Origin: Ignatzschineria ureiclastica
GTDB taxonomy: Bacteria > Pseudomonadota > Gammaproteobacteria > Cardiobacteriales > Wohlfahrtiimonadaceae
Assembly (NCBI RefSeq): GCF_003121845.1
Contig: NZ_QEWQ01000001.1
Span: 1-64,000, forward strand
Direction of reading: 5' to 3'
DNA length: 64,000 bases
Position 1 is the first letter of the stretch; each line of letters opens with the position of its first letter. The position numbers and the translations under genes were made by a program. The notes beneath the pieces were generated by a model that had not been told where the DNA came from, searched no databases, and worked only from the letters and a program-made list of their open reading frames with translations. Shown in pieces: positions 1-10,403 of this stretch.

Positions 1-520
<520 letters not shown>

Positions 521-680
521 AAATCCTTAATAATGTTTTAAATCATCAGATCTAACCCATTTACTCAATTACTGCTACTATTCCCATTATTAAAAATAGT
601 GCTGGAATTGTTTGGTTAGACTTCTATCTTTTTTGCTCTCGCAAAGCGATACAAGCCCCCATACAAACTTACTTAAGATT

Positions 681-697
681 AATTTGTTAAAGAACGC
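681..697 (-). promoter_or_regulatory. rRNA leader boxA antitermination element
   Basis: Read on the minus strand this is GCGTTCTTTAACAAATT, very close to the E. coli rrn leader boxA (TGCTCTTTAACAA). It lies about 160 bases upstream of the 16S 5' end, within the transcribed leader, as expected for an NusB/NusE-dependent antitermination signal. Confidence 0.75.
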
Positions 698-992
698 TTA
701 GTGAACAGTAAAAGTATTCATCACCCGAAGGTCCGTTTACTTGTTTCTCACTGCCCTAAGCAGACGAACAATACTACAGATCGAGATGCTTATTGTCAAA
801 TTTATTTTTGAAGTTTTTTAATCTTTTTGAAATCAGTTCTCAATGAATTTTTAAAGCCCATTAAAACCAACACTGAGACTAAACACTTCTAAATCTGACC
901 GTTTTAAAAGTTAAAATAAAAATTAAACATAACTCCCAAAACCGCTCTCTTCTATGCCACCTCGAAAGGTGTCGTCTGAATCAAGAAGGAGA

Positions 993-1020
993 ATTCTACA
1001 CTCTTTTTGAGATCTTGCAA
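993..1020 (-). promoter_or_regulatory. probable rrn P1 promoter
   Basis: On the minus strand a -35 TTGCAA (1015-1020) and a -10 TAGAAT (993-998) are separated by 16 bases, the short spacer typical of rRNA promoters. The leader it would produce carries a small hairpin (stem CACCT/AGGTG, tetraloop CGAA, 958-971) and boxA, then 16S. The start would be near 986, about 465 bases upstream of 16S. No UP element or Fis sites are claimed. Confidence 0.6.
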
Positions 1021-1456
1021 GGGGTTTTCTGAAATAATTTTACTATTTCCCCACAACAACACTTAACCACTTGTATCGAATAAGTATTACTGAATACTTA
1101 TTTTATTATCATCCCTGCAACCCCTCAACATCACATCATGAGAATGAACTTATATATGATATCTAGGGATAAAGCATTTATTCTTCATTTTGTTTACAAA
1201 TAAATAAAATAACCTAAACTTGATTTACATCTTAAGTCAATAGAGCTTAATTCAATATACTAGCTAGGGTATGTAATTTATAACTCATCAACAACTCATC
1301 CAATAATATAGCCCTCTTATTAATATTTTTTATAAGCCTATTTATATTCGATGCAATATCTCTTATCAAAACTATTCAATTTTCATATAGAGATCGATTC
1401 ACTATGCTAGCTACAGTTCAAAAATAACTTATCCGTTACTTAAGGAGTATTAGTAT
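1021..1456. other. AT-rich intergenic region between rrn promoter and catalase
   Basis: About 435 bases without a credible gene. It must hold the upstream elements of the leftward rrn promoter and the rightward catalase promoter. I see no clear OxyR, Fur or other operator and no convincing -35/-10 pair for the catalase gene. Confidence 0.5.
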
Positions 1457-2929
1457 ATGCCTGACCACAAGAAACATTTCACTACCGCCGCTGGTGCACC
1501 TGTCGCAAACAACCAAGATGTCTTAACTGCCGGTCAACGTGGCCCTATGTTACTGCAAGATGTTTGGTTTCTAGAAAAACTCGCCCATTTTGATCGAGAA
1601 GTAATCCCTGAACGCCGTATGCATGCAAAAGGTTCTGGCGCATTTGGAACATTCACTGTCACTCATGATATTACCCAATATACTGCAGCGAAGCTCTTTT
1701 CAGAAGTAGGCAAACAGACAGAGATGTTTGTTCGCTTCTCTACAGTCGCCGGAGAACGAGGTGCAGCCGATACCGAGCGGGATATTCGTGGATTTGCAAT
1801 GCGATTTTATACAGAGGAAGGAAATTGGGATTTAGTAGGTAATAATACTCCTGTATTTTTCTTTAGAGATCCGCTGAAATTTCCAGATCTAAACCATGCA
1901 ATCAAACGTGATCCTCGCACTAATATGCGTTGTCCTAACTCAAATTGGGATTTTTGGACATCTCTTCCTGAAGCATTACATCAAATCACTATTACAATGA
2001 GTGATCGGGGTATTCCAAGATCTTATCGCCATATGCATGGCTTTGGTAGCCACACATTTAGCTTCATCAATGCAGAAGGCCAACGTTATTGGGTAAAATT
2101 CCATTTCCATACTCAGCAAGGTATTGAAAATATTACCGATGAAGAAGCTGAAAAAATCATCGGTAAAGATCGTGAGGCGAATCAAAAAGATCTCTATGAA
2201 GCAATAGAATCTGGCAACTTCCCTAAATGGGATATGTTTATCCAAGTAATGACTCTAGAACAAGCGGAAGCAATGGAGATGAATCCTTTTGATCTTACAA
2301 AAGTCTGGTACAAAAAAGATTTCCCATTAATTCCAGTGGGTACATTTGAACTTAATCGCAATCCTGATAACTACTTCCAGGATGTTGAACAAGCAGCCTT
2401 CAATCCTGCACATGTTGTTCCTGGAATCGGCTTCTCTCCAGATAGAATGTTACAAGGGCGCCTCTTCTCCTACGGCGATGCACAGCGTTATCGTTTAGGC
2501 GTGAACCATCATCAAATTCCTGTAAACTCTCCTCGTTGCCCTGTCCATAGTTATCATAGAGATGGCGCTATGCGGGTTGATGGTAACCAAGGTAGCCGTA
2601 TTGCTTATGAGCCTAATAGCTACAATGAGTGGACGGAAGCTCGTCACCTCCAAGAGCCTGAATTGAGTTTAATGGGGCCGGCAAGTCGCTGGGATTTCCA
2701 TGAAGATGATAATAATTACTTTGAACAACCGGGCAAACTCTTTATGTTGATGAGTGACGATGAGAAAGCAAGATTATTTGCAAATACAGCTCGTAATATG
2801 AACGGCTGTGAAACACATATTAAAGAGCGCCACATCAAACATTGTTATCAAGCTCACCCTGATTATGGTCGTGGCGTTGCCGAAGCGATGGAGATCCAAA
2901 TTGAACCGCTTATTGCAACCCTAGGGTAA
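1457..2929 (+). CDS. katA: Catalase (small-subunit, heme)
   Basis: Monofunctional heme catalase that dismutates hydrogen peroxide to water and oxygen in the cytoplasm. The 490-residue length fits the small-subunit class. Visible catalytic elements are the distal His56 in [12 protein letters not shown], the distal Asn in VGNNTPVFF (about 129-130) and the proximal heme ligand Tyr339 in [14 protein letters not shown]. The C-terminal NADPH-domain-like segment follows normally, so the protein looks intact. The start is set by TAAGGAG nine bases before the ATG. The gene stands alone and is followed by its own terminator at 2956. It faces a convergent PLP regulator that has no obvious functional link. 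Peroxide-responsive control is likely from the family, but no operator was recognised. The symbol katA is a family-based choice. Confidence 0.97.
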   Translation: MPDHKKHFTTAAGAPVANNQDVLTAGQRGPMLLQDVWFLEKLAHFDREVIPERRMHAKGSGAFGTFTVTHDITQYTAAKLFSEVGKQTEMFVRFSTVAGERGAADTERDIRGFAMRFYTEEGNWDLVGNNTPVFFFRDPLKFPDLNHAIKRDPRTNMRCPNSNWDFWTSLPEALHQITITMSDRGIPRSYRHMHGFGSHTFSFINAEGQRYWVKFHFHTQQGIENITDEEAEKIIGKDREANQKDLYEAIESGNFPKWDMFIQVMTLEQAEAMEMNPFDLTKVWYKKDFPLIPVGTFELNRNPDNYFQDVEQAAFNPAHVVPGIGFSPDRMLQGRLFSYGDAQRYRLGVNHHQIPVNSPRCPVHSYHRDGAMRVDGNQGSRIAYEPNSYNEWTEARHLQEPELSLMGPASRWDFHEDDNNYFEQPGKLFMLMSDDEKARLFANTARNMNGCETHIKERHIKHCYQAHPDYGRGVAEAMEIQIEPLIATLG

Positions 2930-2955
2930 TAAATCAAATTCAGCTTTGAATAGAT

Positions 2956-2987
2956 AGAGAGATTATGGTCAACATAATCTCTCTTTT
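2956..2987 (+). terminator. Rho-independent terminator after catalase
   Basis: A perfect 12-base-pair stem AGAGAGATTATG / CATAATCTCTCT with loop GTCAA is followed by TTT, 26 bases after the catalase stop. It sits between convergent genes and may serve both. Confidence 0.8.
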
Positions 2988-3002
2988 ATCTCTAAGCCTT
3001 CT

Positions 3003-4442
3003 CTAAGCCACACTTTTTTCGCCTAACAATTGTATTAACCCCCCCAATGTTTGCATAGCCCGATCTAACCGATCATTCCATTTCATCCCATAATTCAAGC
3101 GAATATAGTGCTGATATTGTTGAGAGGCTGAAAATATTGGGCCTGGTGCAATACTAATATGATGTGTTAAAGCTTCATCATAGAGCGCTAATGCTAAAAT
3201 ATTAGCAGGTAATTTTAGCCACAAGAAATATCCTCCCTTTGGAACCATCACAATTTCAACTTGCGTAGGGAAATAACGATGAATTGCAGCAATCATTCTC
3301 TGCTGTGACTTTTGAAACTCTACTCGAAGCTTTGCTAAATGCCGGTCGTAATGCCGATGTTTTAAATAGTGAGTAATCGCTAACTGTGATGGCACTGACG
3401 GTGAGATTGTGGTCATTAACTTCAATCGTTCGATTTTAGTGGCATAACGCCCTGCCGCAACCCATCCCACTCTAAATCCTGGCGCTAGCGACTTACAAAA
3501 TGAATCACAATGCAGAATCAACCCCTCTTCATCAAAGCTCTTTAAATAATCTGGTAACGCCGTCCCATAGTAGATCTCAGAATAAACATCATCGACAACT
3601 GCCGGAATTTGATATTTTTTAATCAGCTGATACAGCGCTTTTAAGCGACTCTTAGGCATCGTACTACCAACAGGATTTTGAAATTTCGTCATCAAGACGA
3701 TCGCTTTCAAATCAAACTGCTCAATGGCTGATTCTAATTCTTCAATACGCATCCCCCACTCAGGATCAACCGGGATTTCTACTGCGCGCAACTGTAATCG
3801 CTCTAGAATCTGTAAGATTGCATAAAAACAGGGAGATTCTATCGCTACTATATCACCGGGGTTCGTGATTGCCTGTAGTGATAAACTCAATGCCTCCATA
3901 GCTCCACTTGTAATCACAATTTCTGAGGCATTGATCTTGAGACCATTTAAAAAGTAACGGAACTCAATTTGTCGTTTAAGCTCATTACATCCCCCATTCA
4001 TATCAGTGACTAATTCATAAGGTGTTGAAGCTAAGTTATTCAGCCCCTTTGCCATACTTACCGCAAGATGATTAATCGGAAAGAGTTCAGGGCTTGGAAA
4101 TGCCGAGCCAAAAGGAACATTGGTCTGATCTTTATGCGCATTTAAAACGGAGAAGATAAACTCACTCATCTCGACCTCTTGCCCTGTTAAAGGATCAACA
4201 GCAATCGGCTGAGTCATCGCTTTCATCTCGTTAAAAATCGGTGTAACATAAAAACCTGAACGCTCTTTAGCGTAGATAATACCTTGTGTTTCTAATAAAT
4301 AATAAGCTTGTTGAATCGTTGCAGGACTCGCATCAAACATCTTACTCGCTTTACGAATCGAGGGAATCTTTTCCGCTGGCTGTAATATTCCTGATTGAAT
4401 TAATTGGCTAATTTCATTAGCAATATTTTCATAACGTGTCAT
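3003..4442 (-). CDS. MocR-type PLP-dependent transcriptional regulator (GntR wHTH + aminotransferase fold)
   Basis: The N-terminal 70 residues form a GntR-type winged helix (ENIANEISQLIQSGIL, then IPSIRKASKMFDASPATIQQAYYLLETQG). They are followed by a full class I aminotransferase-like domain. The PLP lysine is Lys317 in DSFCKSLAPGFRVGW, and the upstream NPxG (256-259) and VDDVYSEIYY (283-292) motifs are present. The 479-residue length is normal for the family. Such proteins act as ligand-sensing transcription factors (for example PdxR and GabR), usually on a neighbouring gene. Here the neighbours are catalase (convergent) and, 469 bases upstream and divergent, a nuclease-like gene, so the target cannot be named. 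A purely enzymatic role is unlikely because the DNA-binding domain is complete. Confidence 0.93.
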   Translation of the reverse strand: MTRYENIANEISQLIQSGILQPAEKIPSIRKASKMFDASPATIQQAYYLLETQGIIYAKERSGFYVTPIFNEMKAMTQPIAVDPLTGQEVEMSEFIFSVLNAHKDQTNVPFGSAFPSPELFPINHLAVSMAKGLNNLASTPYELVTDMNGGCNELKRQIEFRYFLNGLKINASEIVITSGAMEALSLSLQAITNPGDIVAIESPCFYAILQILERLQLRAVEIPVDPEWGMRIEELESAIEQFDLKAIVLMTKFQNPVGSTMPKSRLKALYQLIKKYQIPAVVDDVYSEIYYGTALPDYLKSFDEEGLILHCDSFCKSLAPGFRVGWVAAGRYATKIERLKLMTTISPSVPSQLAITHYLKHRHYDRHLAKLRVEFQKSQQRMIAAIHRYFPTQVEIVMVPKGGYFLWLKLPANILALALYDEALTHHISIAPGPIFSASQQYQHYIRLNYGMKWNDRLDRAMQTLGGLIQLLGEKSVA

Positions 4443-4911
4443 ACATTCTTCCTTGAATAGACTTTATTCACCCATATAGCGAAAAAGTAATTACCTACCC
4501 TATATTTAAGACCTAATTTATTACCCTCTACATATGTTAATAAATTAATAAACTAGACCTCAGATTCCTTAAGGGCAATTGATCATTATAACAAGGCTTT
4601 TTTAATTTCCCGGGCAAACTTTCTATTTATTCACAATATTTACCATAATCACCCAGAGGAAGCACTCTATTTTATATAAATAATTACTAATAATTTCAAA
4701 AGGTTAAATTCAACGAAGTGATAGGAAATAAAATAAAATTAATCTATCTAACACATCAATGCTGAAATACTTTTCTCGCTCAACCTTGCTATTTTGCGCC
4801 CTTTTGCAACATTTTCCTGATTGTTCGATAAATGATGTGTTAATATGTAACTCCTCTATTTACCTAGCTTTTGCGCAACACCTTATTTAATAATCGATAA
4901 TTACACCTGAA
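4443..4911. other. Intergenic region between divergent regulator and Mrr-like gene
   Basis: An AT-rich 469-base gap. It holds one long-range inverted pair, TAACACATCA at 4749-4758 and TGATGTGTTA at 4833-4842, separated by 74 bases. This could be two operator half-sites or chance. No RNA gene or further coding sequence was seen. Confidence 0.4.
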
Positions 4912-5745
4912 ATGAATTGCGCATTTACTATTTCAAAATATCTATTTAGTTATTTTTTAATGCCTTTTACTATCCTATGCGCTTTAGCATTTTTAGGGTT
5001 CAATTTTTTACGCGCCGAAAATATGCTACTTTCTGGTTTTGGGACTATTAATATCCTGCTCCTTATCCTCATTCCTGGCTTATCATTTGCCAAACTTCTG
5101 AAGATATCACCGGCAGAAACCACGATTGGCATTTTGGTCATTAATCTATTTCTACTCTATATTACCTTTCTCCATCATACGAATCCTCTATTTCTACTTT
5201 TAGGACTAATAGTCACTTATATCCCCACATTTAAAATGTTAGGCGATGAGATATTGCAGCTTGGGTCATATATCACTAATCGTCCTCTATTTCGCAAAAT
5301 ATTTCATAAAATCCCAATATTACAGAATCATTATCATAAAGATCGGAATACCAAAAATTATACCCTTGCCGAGATTGATGAAATGGATGGGGAAAAATTT
5401 GAGCATTATGTGGCTAATCTCTTAGCGCTATATGAATTTAAGAATATTAAAGTTTCACCCTATAGCCAAGATCAAGGGCTCGATGTCTATGCCGAACATC
5501 AAGGCATTAAATACGGCTTTCAATGTAAACGTTGGGGGAAAAATATCCCGCTATCGGCCATTCAAGAGATTTATACCGCCAAAGAGCTCTATCAAATTGA
5601 TCGAGCCATCGTCATTACGAATAGTGGGTTTACACGCGCGGCGATTAATGCAGCTTTAAAGCTCGACGTGATCCTCATCGATCGTAATCGCCTTGATGAG
5701 ATGATTAGAAATATTCAAAATCCCGATCGCGGTCGACTTTTCTAA
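4912..5745 (+). CDS. Membrane-anchored Mrr-like restriction endonuclease-domain protein
   Basis: The first 110 residues contain several hydrophobic segments (about 8-30, 35-60, 68-100) that look like membrane helices. A basic linker follows, then a C-terminal Mrr-type nuclease domain from about residue 155. That domain shows GEKFEHYVANLL, then the PD-(D/E)xK-type catalytic core with Asp in QGLDVYAEH and the QCKRW motif (Q-x-K) about 15 residues later. The VITNSGFTRAAINAA segment is also typical of Mrr_cat proteins. Proteins of this architecture are common but poorly characterised. A role in cutting modified or foreign DNA is inferred from the domain only. No methyltransferase or other defence gene is adjacent. 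There is no good ribosome binding site before the ATG at 4912, and Met17 is an alternative start. Confidence 0.8.
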   Translation: MNCAFTISKYLFSYFLMPFTILCALAFLGFNFLRAENMLLSGFGTINILLLILIPGLSFAKLLKISPAETTIGILVINLFLLYITFLHHTNPLFLLLGLIVTYIPTFKMLGDEILQLGSYITNRPLFRKIFHKIPILQNHYHKDRNTKNYTLAEIDEMDGEKFEHYVANLLALYEFKNIKVSPYSQDQGLDVYAEHQGIKYGFQCKRWGKNIPLSAIQEIYTAKELYQIDRAIVITNSGFTRAAINAALKLDVILIDRNRLDEMIRNIQNPDRGRLF

Positions 5746-5862
5746 TATATTACAGATGCTCCATTAACAGAGAGAAATTGAAAAATTCTGTAGATAAAAT
5801 AAATTAAAGAGTTATGAATAAACTCGCAATCAAATTGATAAAAGAATATAAAAGAACATAAA

Positions 5863-5890
5863 AACACCACAATTAGTCAATTGTGGTGTT
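5863..5890. terminator. Bidirectional terminator hairpin between convergent genes
   Basis: A perfect 12-base-pair stem, AACACCACAATT / AATTGTGGTGTT, encloses loop AGTC. The run of A residues on its left gives a U-tract for the leftward HutD-family gene, which ends 41 bases away. The rightward U-tract is weaker. Confidence 0.75.
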
Positions 5891-5930
5891 TGTCTTCTGC
5901 AGTTGATCTGTAGTACTGAAGCAGTAATAA

Positions 5931-6512
5931 TTACGCCTCGTTCCAAATTTCTGTAACCAACATATCTACTGTATCTTGATCATTCTCAAAAGAGAACTCT
6001 ACAGCATCCCGCTCTTTAAAGAGCACTGAATCAAATTCGGCCATCGGTACAACATTACCAGCAACGATTAAATCACAGGCATTGAAAACAGTAATTAATG
6101 TAAAATCACCACGACGTGTATAAAGCGCTTTTTTAGAGAGAGAAACATAATTCAGCTCATGACTTACAGCTTTATCGCGGCTCATGACGTTATAATCAAG
6201 CACAGGCCCATTGGCACTTAATACTTCTGCATGATCTCCGCCATCAAAGCGTAGAATTTCACCTTTGTAAGATAATGTTTTAGTCGTTTCACCAAGTTTA
6301 AGTTCGGCACTTTTCCCTGATAATACGCCTAAGCTTCGACTGACTTCAGGATAATGTGAAAAATGTCCCGGGAAGATAATCGAAGCTGCACTCACACGCC
6401 ACTCAAAATTGGATAAGTCTGCATCTAATGGCCAAATCACGATCTCACGAGTGGTTCCAAGACCATTTTTCCAAGGTTTTTCCTCTAATGCACTGTAACG
6501 AATGAGTTCCAT
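5931..6512 (-). CDS. HutD/Ves family protein
   Basis: A 193-residue cupin-fold protein of the HutD family. It is recognisable from the N-terminal RYSALEEKPWKNGLGTTREI (Lys-Asn-Gly-x-Gly-Thr-Thr-Arg), the FEWRVSAASI strand and the PGHFSHYPEVSRSLGVLSG segment. HutD accompanies histidine-utilisation genes in many proteobacteria and has been proposed to act as a governor of that pathway. E. coli Ves is a cold- and stress-related paralogue. No hut genes are present here, so the gene is an orphan and its role is open. It is transcribed leftward and ends at a hairpin terminator. An AGAGGA sequence lies 11 bases upstream of the ATG. Confidence 0.85.
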   Translation of the reverse strand: MELIRYSALEEKPWKNGLGTTREIVIWPLDADLSNFEWRVSAASIIFPGHFSHYPEVSRSLGVLSGKSAELKLGETTKTLSYKGEILRFDGGDHAEVLSANGPVLDYNVMSRDKAVSHELNYVSLSKKALYTRRGDFTLITVFNACDLIVAGNVVPMAEFDSVLFKERDAVEFSFENDQDTVDMLVTEIWNEA

Positions 6513-6890
6513 AATTAATTGTGTCCTCTATGTTATAAATATATTCTTGATTCTACTGTCACTACTGATACATCTATTAATATATTAAGTAACTATTAAC
6601 TTCAATATTTTCTTGATAGTAATTATTTAACAATCTTAATGATTAAGATTACTACGACAATCATCATAAAAATTCTTCTGTGATTTTGCAAAGATTCTTC
6701 AATAAATATCAAAAGACACATTTAATAATAAGTAGGATAGCAGATATCAGAATGAGGATAGTATTCAAATCTAGATAAGAATTGCAGTGAATAATGACAT
6801 GAACATGCTTTTATCAATCGTGATTAGTAGGTTTTCAATAGTTTTTCTAGTATAATTACCGGCAGTTATATTTAAAGGAGCAGTTACAGA
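6513..6890. other. Intergenic region upstream of glmS
   Basis: A 378-base AT-rich divergent gap. A perfect -10 hexamer TATAAT lies at 6851-6856, 35 bases before the glmS start codon, but no matching -35 at normal spacing is convincing. Nothing else was identified. A glmS ribozyme is not expected outside Firmicutes and none is seen. Confidence 0.4.
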
Positions 6891-8732
6891 ATGTGTGGCA
6901 TTTTTGGTATCGTAAGTCAAGAAGACAATATCCTCCCTACCTTATTAAAAGGTTTAGAACAATTAGAATATCGTGGTTATGATTCTGTCGGTATCGCCTT
7001 TTTATCCGATAATAAACTCAATCGTATTCGAGCGGTAGGTAGAACACAGAACCTCCTGACAGAAGCAGCTCACTATCAAAGCTCTATCGGCATTGGTCAT
7101 ACTCGCTGGGCAACCCATGGCGGTGTTAGTGTTGAAAATGCTCACCCGCACCAATCGCATAATTTGATGATTGTTCATAATGGTATTATTGATGACTATG
7201 AAACGCATAAACGTCGCTTAATCGAAAAAGGTTATCAATTCACTTCGGAAACAGATACCGAAGTACTTGCTCATCTTCTCCATGAAGCACAACAACAAGA
7301 GAAAGATCTGCTGTCTGCCGTAAAATCGGTCATTGCTACCATCTCCGGTAACTACGCTTTTTTAGTGATCGATGAAAATAATCCTTCACAAATCATTGCC
7401 ACAGCGCAAGGCTGTCCACTTATTCTCGGCGTGAGTGAAAATGCGACCTATATCGCTTCTGATATTGCAGCTATTGTGAGTGAAACCAATCGTTTGATCT
7501 ACCTTAATGCCGGAGATCTTCTTATTATGGAAGCAGGAAATATTCCTTACTTCCGTACACCTGAAGGCGTTGAATTAAGCGCAAAAGAGATCGAAGCTAA
7601 AATTCATATTACTGATCTCACTATTGAAAAACTTGATATCGGTACTTATGAGCACTTTATGCTCAAAGAGATTTTTGAGCAACCCGCGGTGATTGAAGCA
7701 ACGGCACAATCTGCATTTAAAACCCAATTTGCGCCTGAAATCTTTGGCGACCGAGCTACAGAGATCTTCTCTAAAATTAAGCGTATTCAAATTTTAGCAT
7801 GTGGAACCTCCTACTTTGCAGGTTTAGTGGCTAAATCTTGGCTAGAAGGTTTTGCAAAAATCCCCACAAGCGTTGAAATCTCTAGTGAATATCGTTATCG
7901 CGATATTATTATGGAAGAAGATACGCTTATCGTGACGATCTCACAATCTGGTGAGACACTCGATACTATTGAAGCAATGAATCATGCTAAAGAGAATGGC
8001 GCAATGGCAACGCTCTCAATCTGTAATGTCAAAGAGAGTGTTTTACCTCGTACAAGTGATTGTCGTTTCTATACAGAAGCTGGCATTGAAGTAGGCGTTG
8101 CCTCTACTAAAGCATTCACAACGCAATTAGTGGCGCTCTATATTCTTGCCAACACGCTTGCAAAACATCGTAATACGCTTGATCAACCTACATTATTGAG
8201 CCATTTACAAAAACTGCATGAATTGCCTGCAATGATTATTCAGAGCTTCAATTGCCAAGAAGATGCAAGTCAATGGGGAACGCTCCTTATTGAAGCAAAA
8301 AGCGCTCTCTACCTCGGCCGAGGAATCCATTTCCCCATTGCCGCAGAAGGCGCTTTAAAGCTCAAAGAAATCAGCTATATTCATGCAGAATCTTATCCTG
8401 CGGGTGAGTTAAAACATGGTCCGCTTGCGCTAGTAGATGAACATATGCCGATTATTGCGCTATTGCCACACGATGCACTTTTTGAAAAAGTCCGAGCAAA
8501 TCTACATGAAGTATTAGCTCGTAAAGGGCAGCTCTTTATCATCACAGATAGCAAAGAACCTCTTGATGATCTAAAAGGTGCGCATATCATGCATGTACCA
8601 GAAGTGAGTGATAGCTTAAGCCCTATTCTATTAACAATTCCAGTACAATTAGTGGCTTATTATGCGGCGTTAGTACGTGGTGAAGATATTGATAAACCTA
8701 GAAACTTAGCGAAATCATTAACCGTTGAGTAG
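6891..8732 (+). CDS. glmS: Glutamine--fructose-6-phosphate aminotransferase (isomerizing)
   Basis: Makes glucosamine-6-phosphate from fructose-6-phosphate and glutamine, the first step towards UDP-GlcNAc for peptidoglycan and LPS. The N-terminal glutaminase domain begins MCGIFGIVS, so Cys is the nucleophile after Met removal, and continues with GHTRWATHG and HNGIIDDY. Two SIS sugar-isomerase domains follow, with CGTSYFAG, SQSGETLDT, STKAFTTQ and SYPAGELKHGP. The C-terminus ends LAKSLTVE, the conserved tail that closes the ammonia channel. Length 613 is standard. The ribosome site AAAGGAG precedes the ATG. It is monocistronic, with a strong terminator 59 bases after the stop. Confidence 0.99.
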   Translation: MCGIFGIVSQEDNILPTLLKGLEQLEYRGYDSVGIAFLSDNKLNRIRAVGRTQNLLTEAAHYQSSIGIGHTRWATHGGVSVENAHPHQSHNLMIVHNGIIDDYETHKRRLIEKGYQFTSETDTEVLAHLLHEAQQQEKDLLSAVKSVIATISGNYAFLVIDENNPSQIIATAQGCPLILGVSENATYIASDIAAIVSETNRLIYLNAGDLLIMEAGNIPYFRTPEGVELSAKEIEAKIHITDLTIEKLDIGTYEHFMLKEIFEQPAVIEATAQSAFKTQFAPEIFGDRATEIFSKIKRIQILACGTSYFAGLVAKSWLEGFAKIPTSVEISSEYRYRDIIMEEDTLIVTISQSGETLDTIEAMNHAKENGAMATLSICNVKESVLPRTSDCRFYTEAGIEVGVASTKAFTTQLVALYILANTLAKHRNTLDQPTLLSHLQKLHELPAMIIQSFNCQEDASQWGTLLIEAKSALYLGRGIHFPIAAEGALKLKEISYIHAESYPAGELKHGPLALVDEHMPIIALLPHDALFEKVRANLHEVLARKGQLFIITDSKEPLDDLKGAHIMHVPEVSDSLSPILLTIPVQLVAYYAALVRGEDIDKPRNLAKSLTVE

Positions 8733-8790
8733 ATTAGCAATCACTATTAATGTTGTAACAACTAAGATTTAATCAGTATTCAAATCATTA

Positions 8791-8825
8791 AAAAACTCTA
8801 CTTCAATATGAACGTAGAGTTTTTT
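8791..8825. terminator. Bidirectional terminator between glmS and xseA
   Basis: The stem AAAAACTCTAC / GTAGAGTTTTT with a 12-base loop provides a T-run on the right for glmS and, read on the other strand, for the convergent xseA. Confidence 0.85.
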
Positions 8826-8900
8826 ACTACCTAAAAATGCATTCGATGGAATAATCTAAATGCGAACTCACATAGGCGGGCTGTTATTTATACACAGCCT

Positions 8901-10316
8901 TTACTCTATTGCTATCACCTTTGCACTAATAGTCCCATCTGCAACTTGAATCGATAATGAGTCACCACTTTGTACCTGGGTAATACTCTTCACAATCTTG
9001 GTCGTCCCTTTTAAAGTTGTTACGGAATAGCCTCGCAATAAGACATTCAATGGGCTCAGCAGCGTCAATTTTTCAACACTAAATTGAAACTCTTGCCTGC
9101 ATTGATCTAGCTTTATCTGCATAGCTCTCGTTAGACGTAAGGTTAACTCCTCTTTTGTAGTGGTCAATCTCTGATATTGTCTCTGCAATAACTGAGGAGA
9201 TAAACGCTGTTCTAACGTTGATAATGTCTGCTTTTCTTTAGAAAGATGAGATTGCAATTGATGATTAAGGCGCTGTTGATAATAAATCAATTGCTGCCGA
9301 AAGTGTTGCAACTGTAATTTTGGCTCTTTGAGCTGTAGACGATGATAATACTGTTGAACCTTTGAACGTTGAGCCTCGATTTTAGTGACTATTCTGGCAA
9401 TTAACTGCTCCTGATATTCGGCTAATATCTGATATAATTCATCCTTTGATTGTGAAGAATATTTAGCCGCAATAGAGGGTGTGGGCGCTCTAAGATCAGC
9501 GACAAAATCAGCAATTGTACTATCCGTTTCGTGACCTACACCGGTAATAATCGGAATATTCGATGCAAAAATCGCACGAGCAACAACCTCTTCATTAAAA
9601 CACCATAGATCCTCAATACTACCGCCCCCACGAATCACTAACAGTAGATCGCAACTATTTTCATGATTTGCCCGTTCAATGGCACTTGCAATCTCTAACT
9701 CAGCGCCATTACCCTGTACTCTTGTTTCATAGAGTGTTAAAGGAATATCCGGCCGATGTTGCCGAAACACATTCAATACATCTTGTAGAGCAGCCGCCGT
9801 TGGAGATGTAATGATTCCGATTCTCTTTGGATGCTTAGGAACAGCTTTCTTATATTCTGGCGCGAAGAGGCCTTCTTGCGCTAACTTTAGTTTCAGCGCT
9901 TCAAATTGTAGATGTAGATCTCCTTTACCCGCCTCTTCTACACGGGAAATCACTAATTGATATTCTCCTCTCGGAGCATAGACAGTAATTTTGCCTGTGA
10001 CTTTTACTTTTTGCCCATTTTGAATAAGCGCTCGATAAAGCATAGCTTGAGATCGCCAGATAACCCCCTTTACAACAGCTTGATCATCTTTCAAATTAAA
10101 ATAGATATGACCTGATTGCGGAAAAGCGGCATTAGAGATCTCCCCTTCCACTTGACAGTAGAAAAGATTCCCTTCTAACAGCTCTCGAATCGTGGCATTT
10201 AATTTTGAGACACTCATCACAGAAGAGGAATCTGATGAATTATCAATAACACCATCTCTATTCATCATTGATGGACTTGTTCTGTGATTCCATAGATCGG
10301 GGAGTTTTCCTACCAT
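8901..10316 (-). CDS. xseA: Exodeoxyribonuclease VII large subunit
   Basis: Catalytic subunit of ExoVII, which degrades single-stranded DNA from both ends together with XseB (not in this window). Visible elements are the N-terminal OB-fold (SVSKLNATIRELLEG, then GEISNAAFPQSGHIYFNLKDD), the nuclease core (PKRIGIITSPTAAALQDVL, DLLLVIRGGGSIEDLWCFN, VGHETDSTIADFVADLRAPTP) and the long coiled-coil arm from about residue 285 to 420. There are about 33 residues before the usual family start at SVSKLN. I keep the upstream ATG because GAAGGA lies eight bases before it, whereas the internal Met34 (10217) has no good ribosome site. The gene is followed by mazG upstream in the same direction (87-base gap). 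Confidence 0.96.
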   Translation of the reverse strand: MVGKLPDLWNHRTSPSMMNRDGVIDNSSDSSSVMSVSKLNATIRELLEGNLFYCQVEGEISNAAFPQSGHIYFNLKDDQAVVKGVIWRSQAMLYRALIQNGQKVKVTGKITVYAPRGEYQLVISRVEEAGKGDLHLQFEALKLKLAQEGLFAPEYKKAVPKHPKRIGIITSPTAAALQDVLNVFRQHRPDIPLTLYETRVQGNGAELEIASAIERANHENSCDLLLVIRGGGSIEDLWCFNEEVVARAIFASNIPIITGVGHETDSTIADFVADLRAPTPSIAAKYSSQSKDELYQILAEYQEQLIARIVTKIEAQRSKVQQYYHRLQLKEPKLQLQHFRQQLIYYQQRLNHQLQSHLSKEKQTLSTLEQRLSPQLLQRQYQRLTTTKEELTLRLTRAMQIKLDQCRQEFQFSVEKLTLLSPLNVLLRGYSVTTLKGTTKIVKSITQVQSGDSLSIQVADGTISAKVIAIE

Positions 10317-10403
10317 TTATACAATCCTTCAGCTGATCAAATCTAAATATCTACGTGAACTATAGTAGTTATAGTCATTTTGATAAATTTTAGTGAGTGA
10401 ATA

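Noticed and set aside
6513-6890. glmS ribozyme or riboswitch
   Set aside because: No conserved core was seen, and this element is not expected in gammaproteobacteria.
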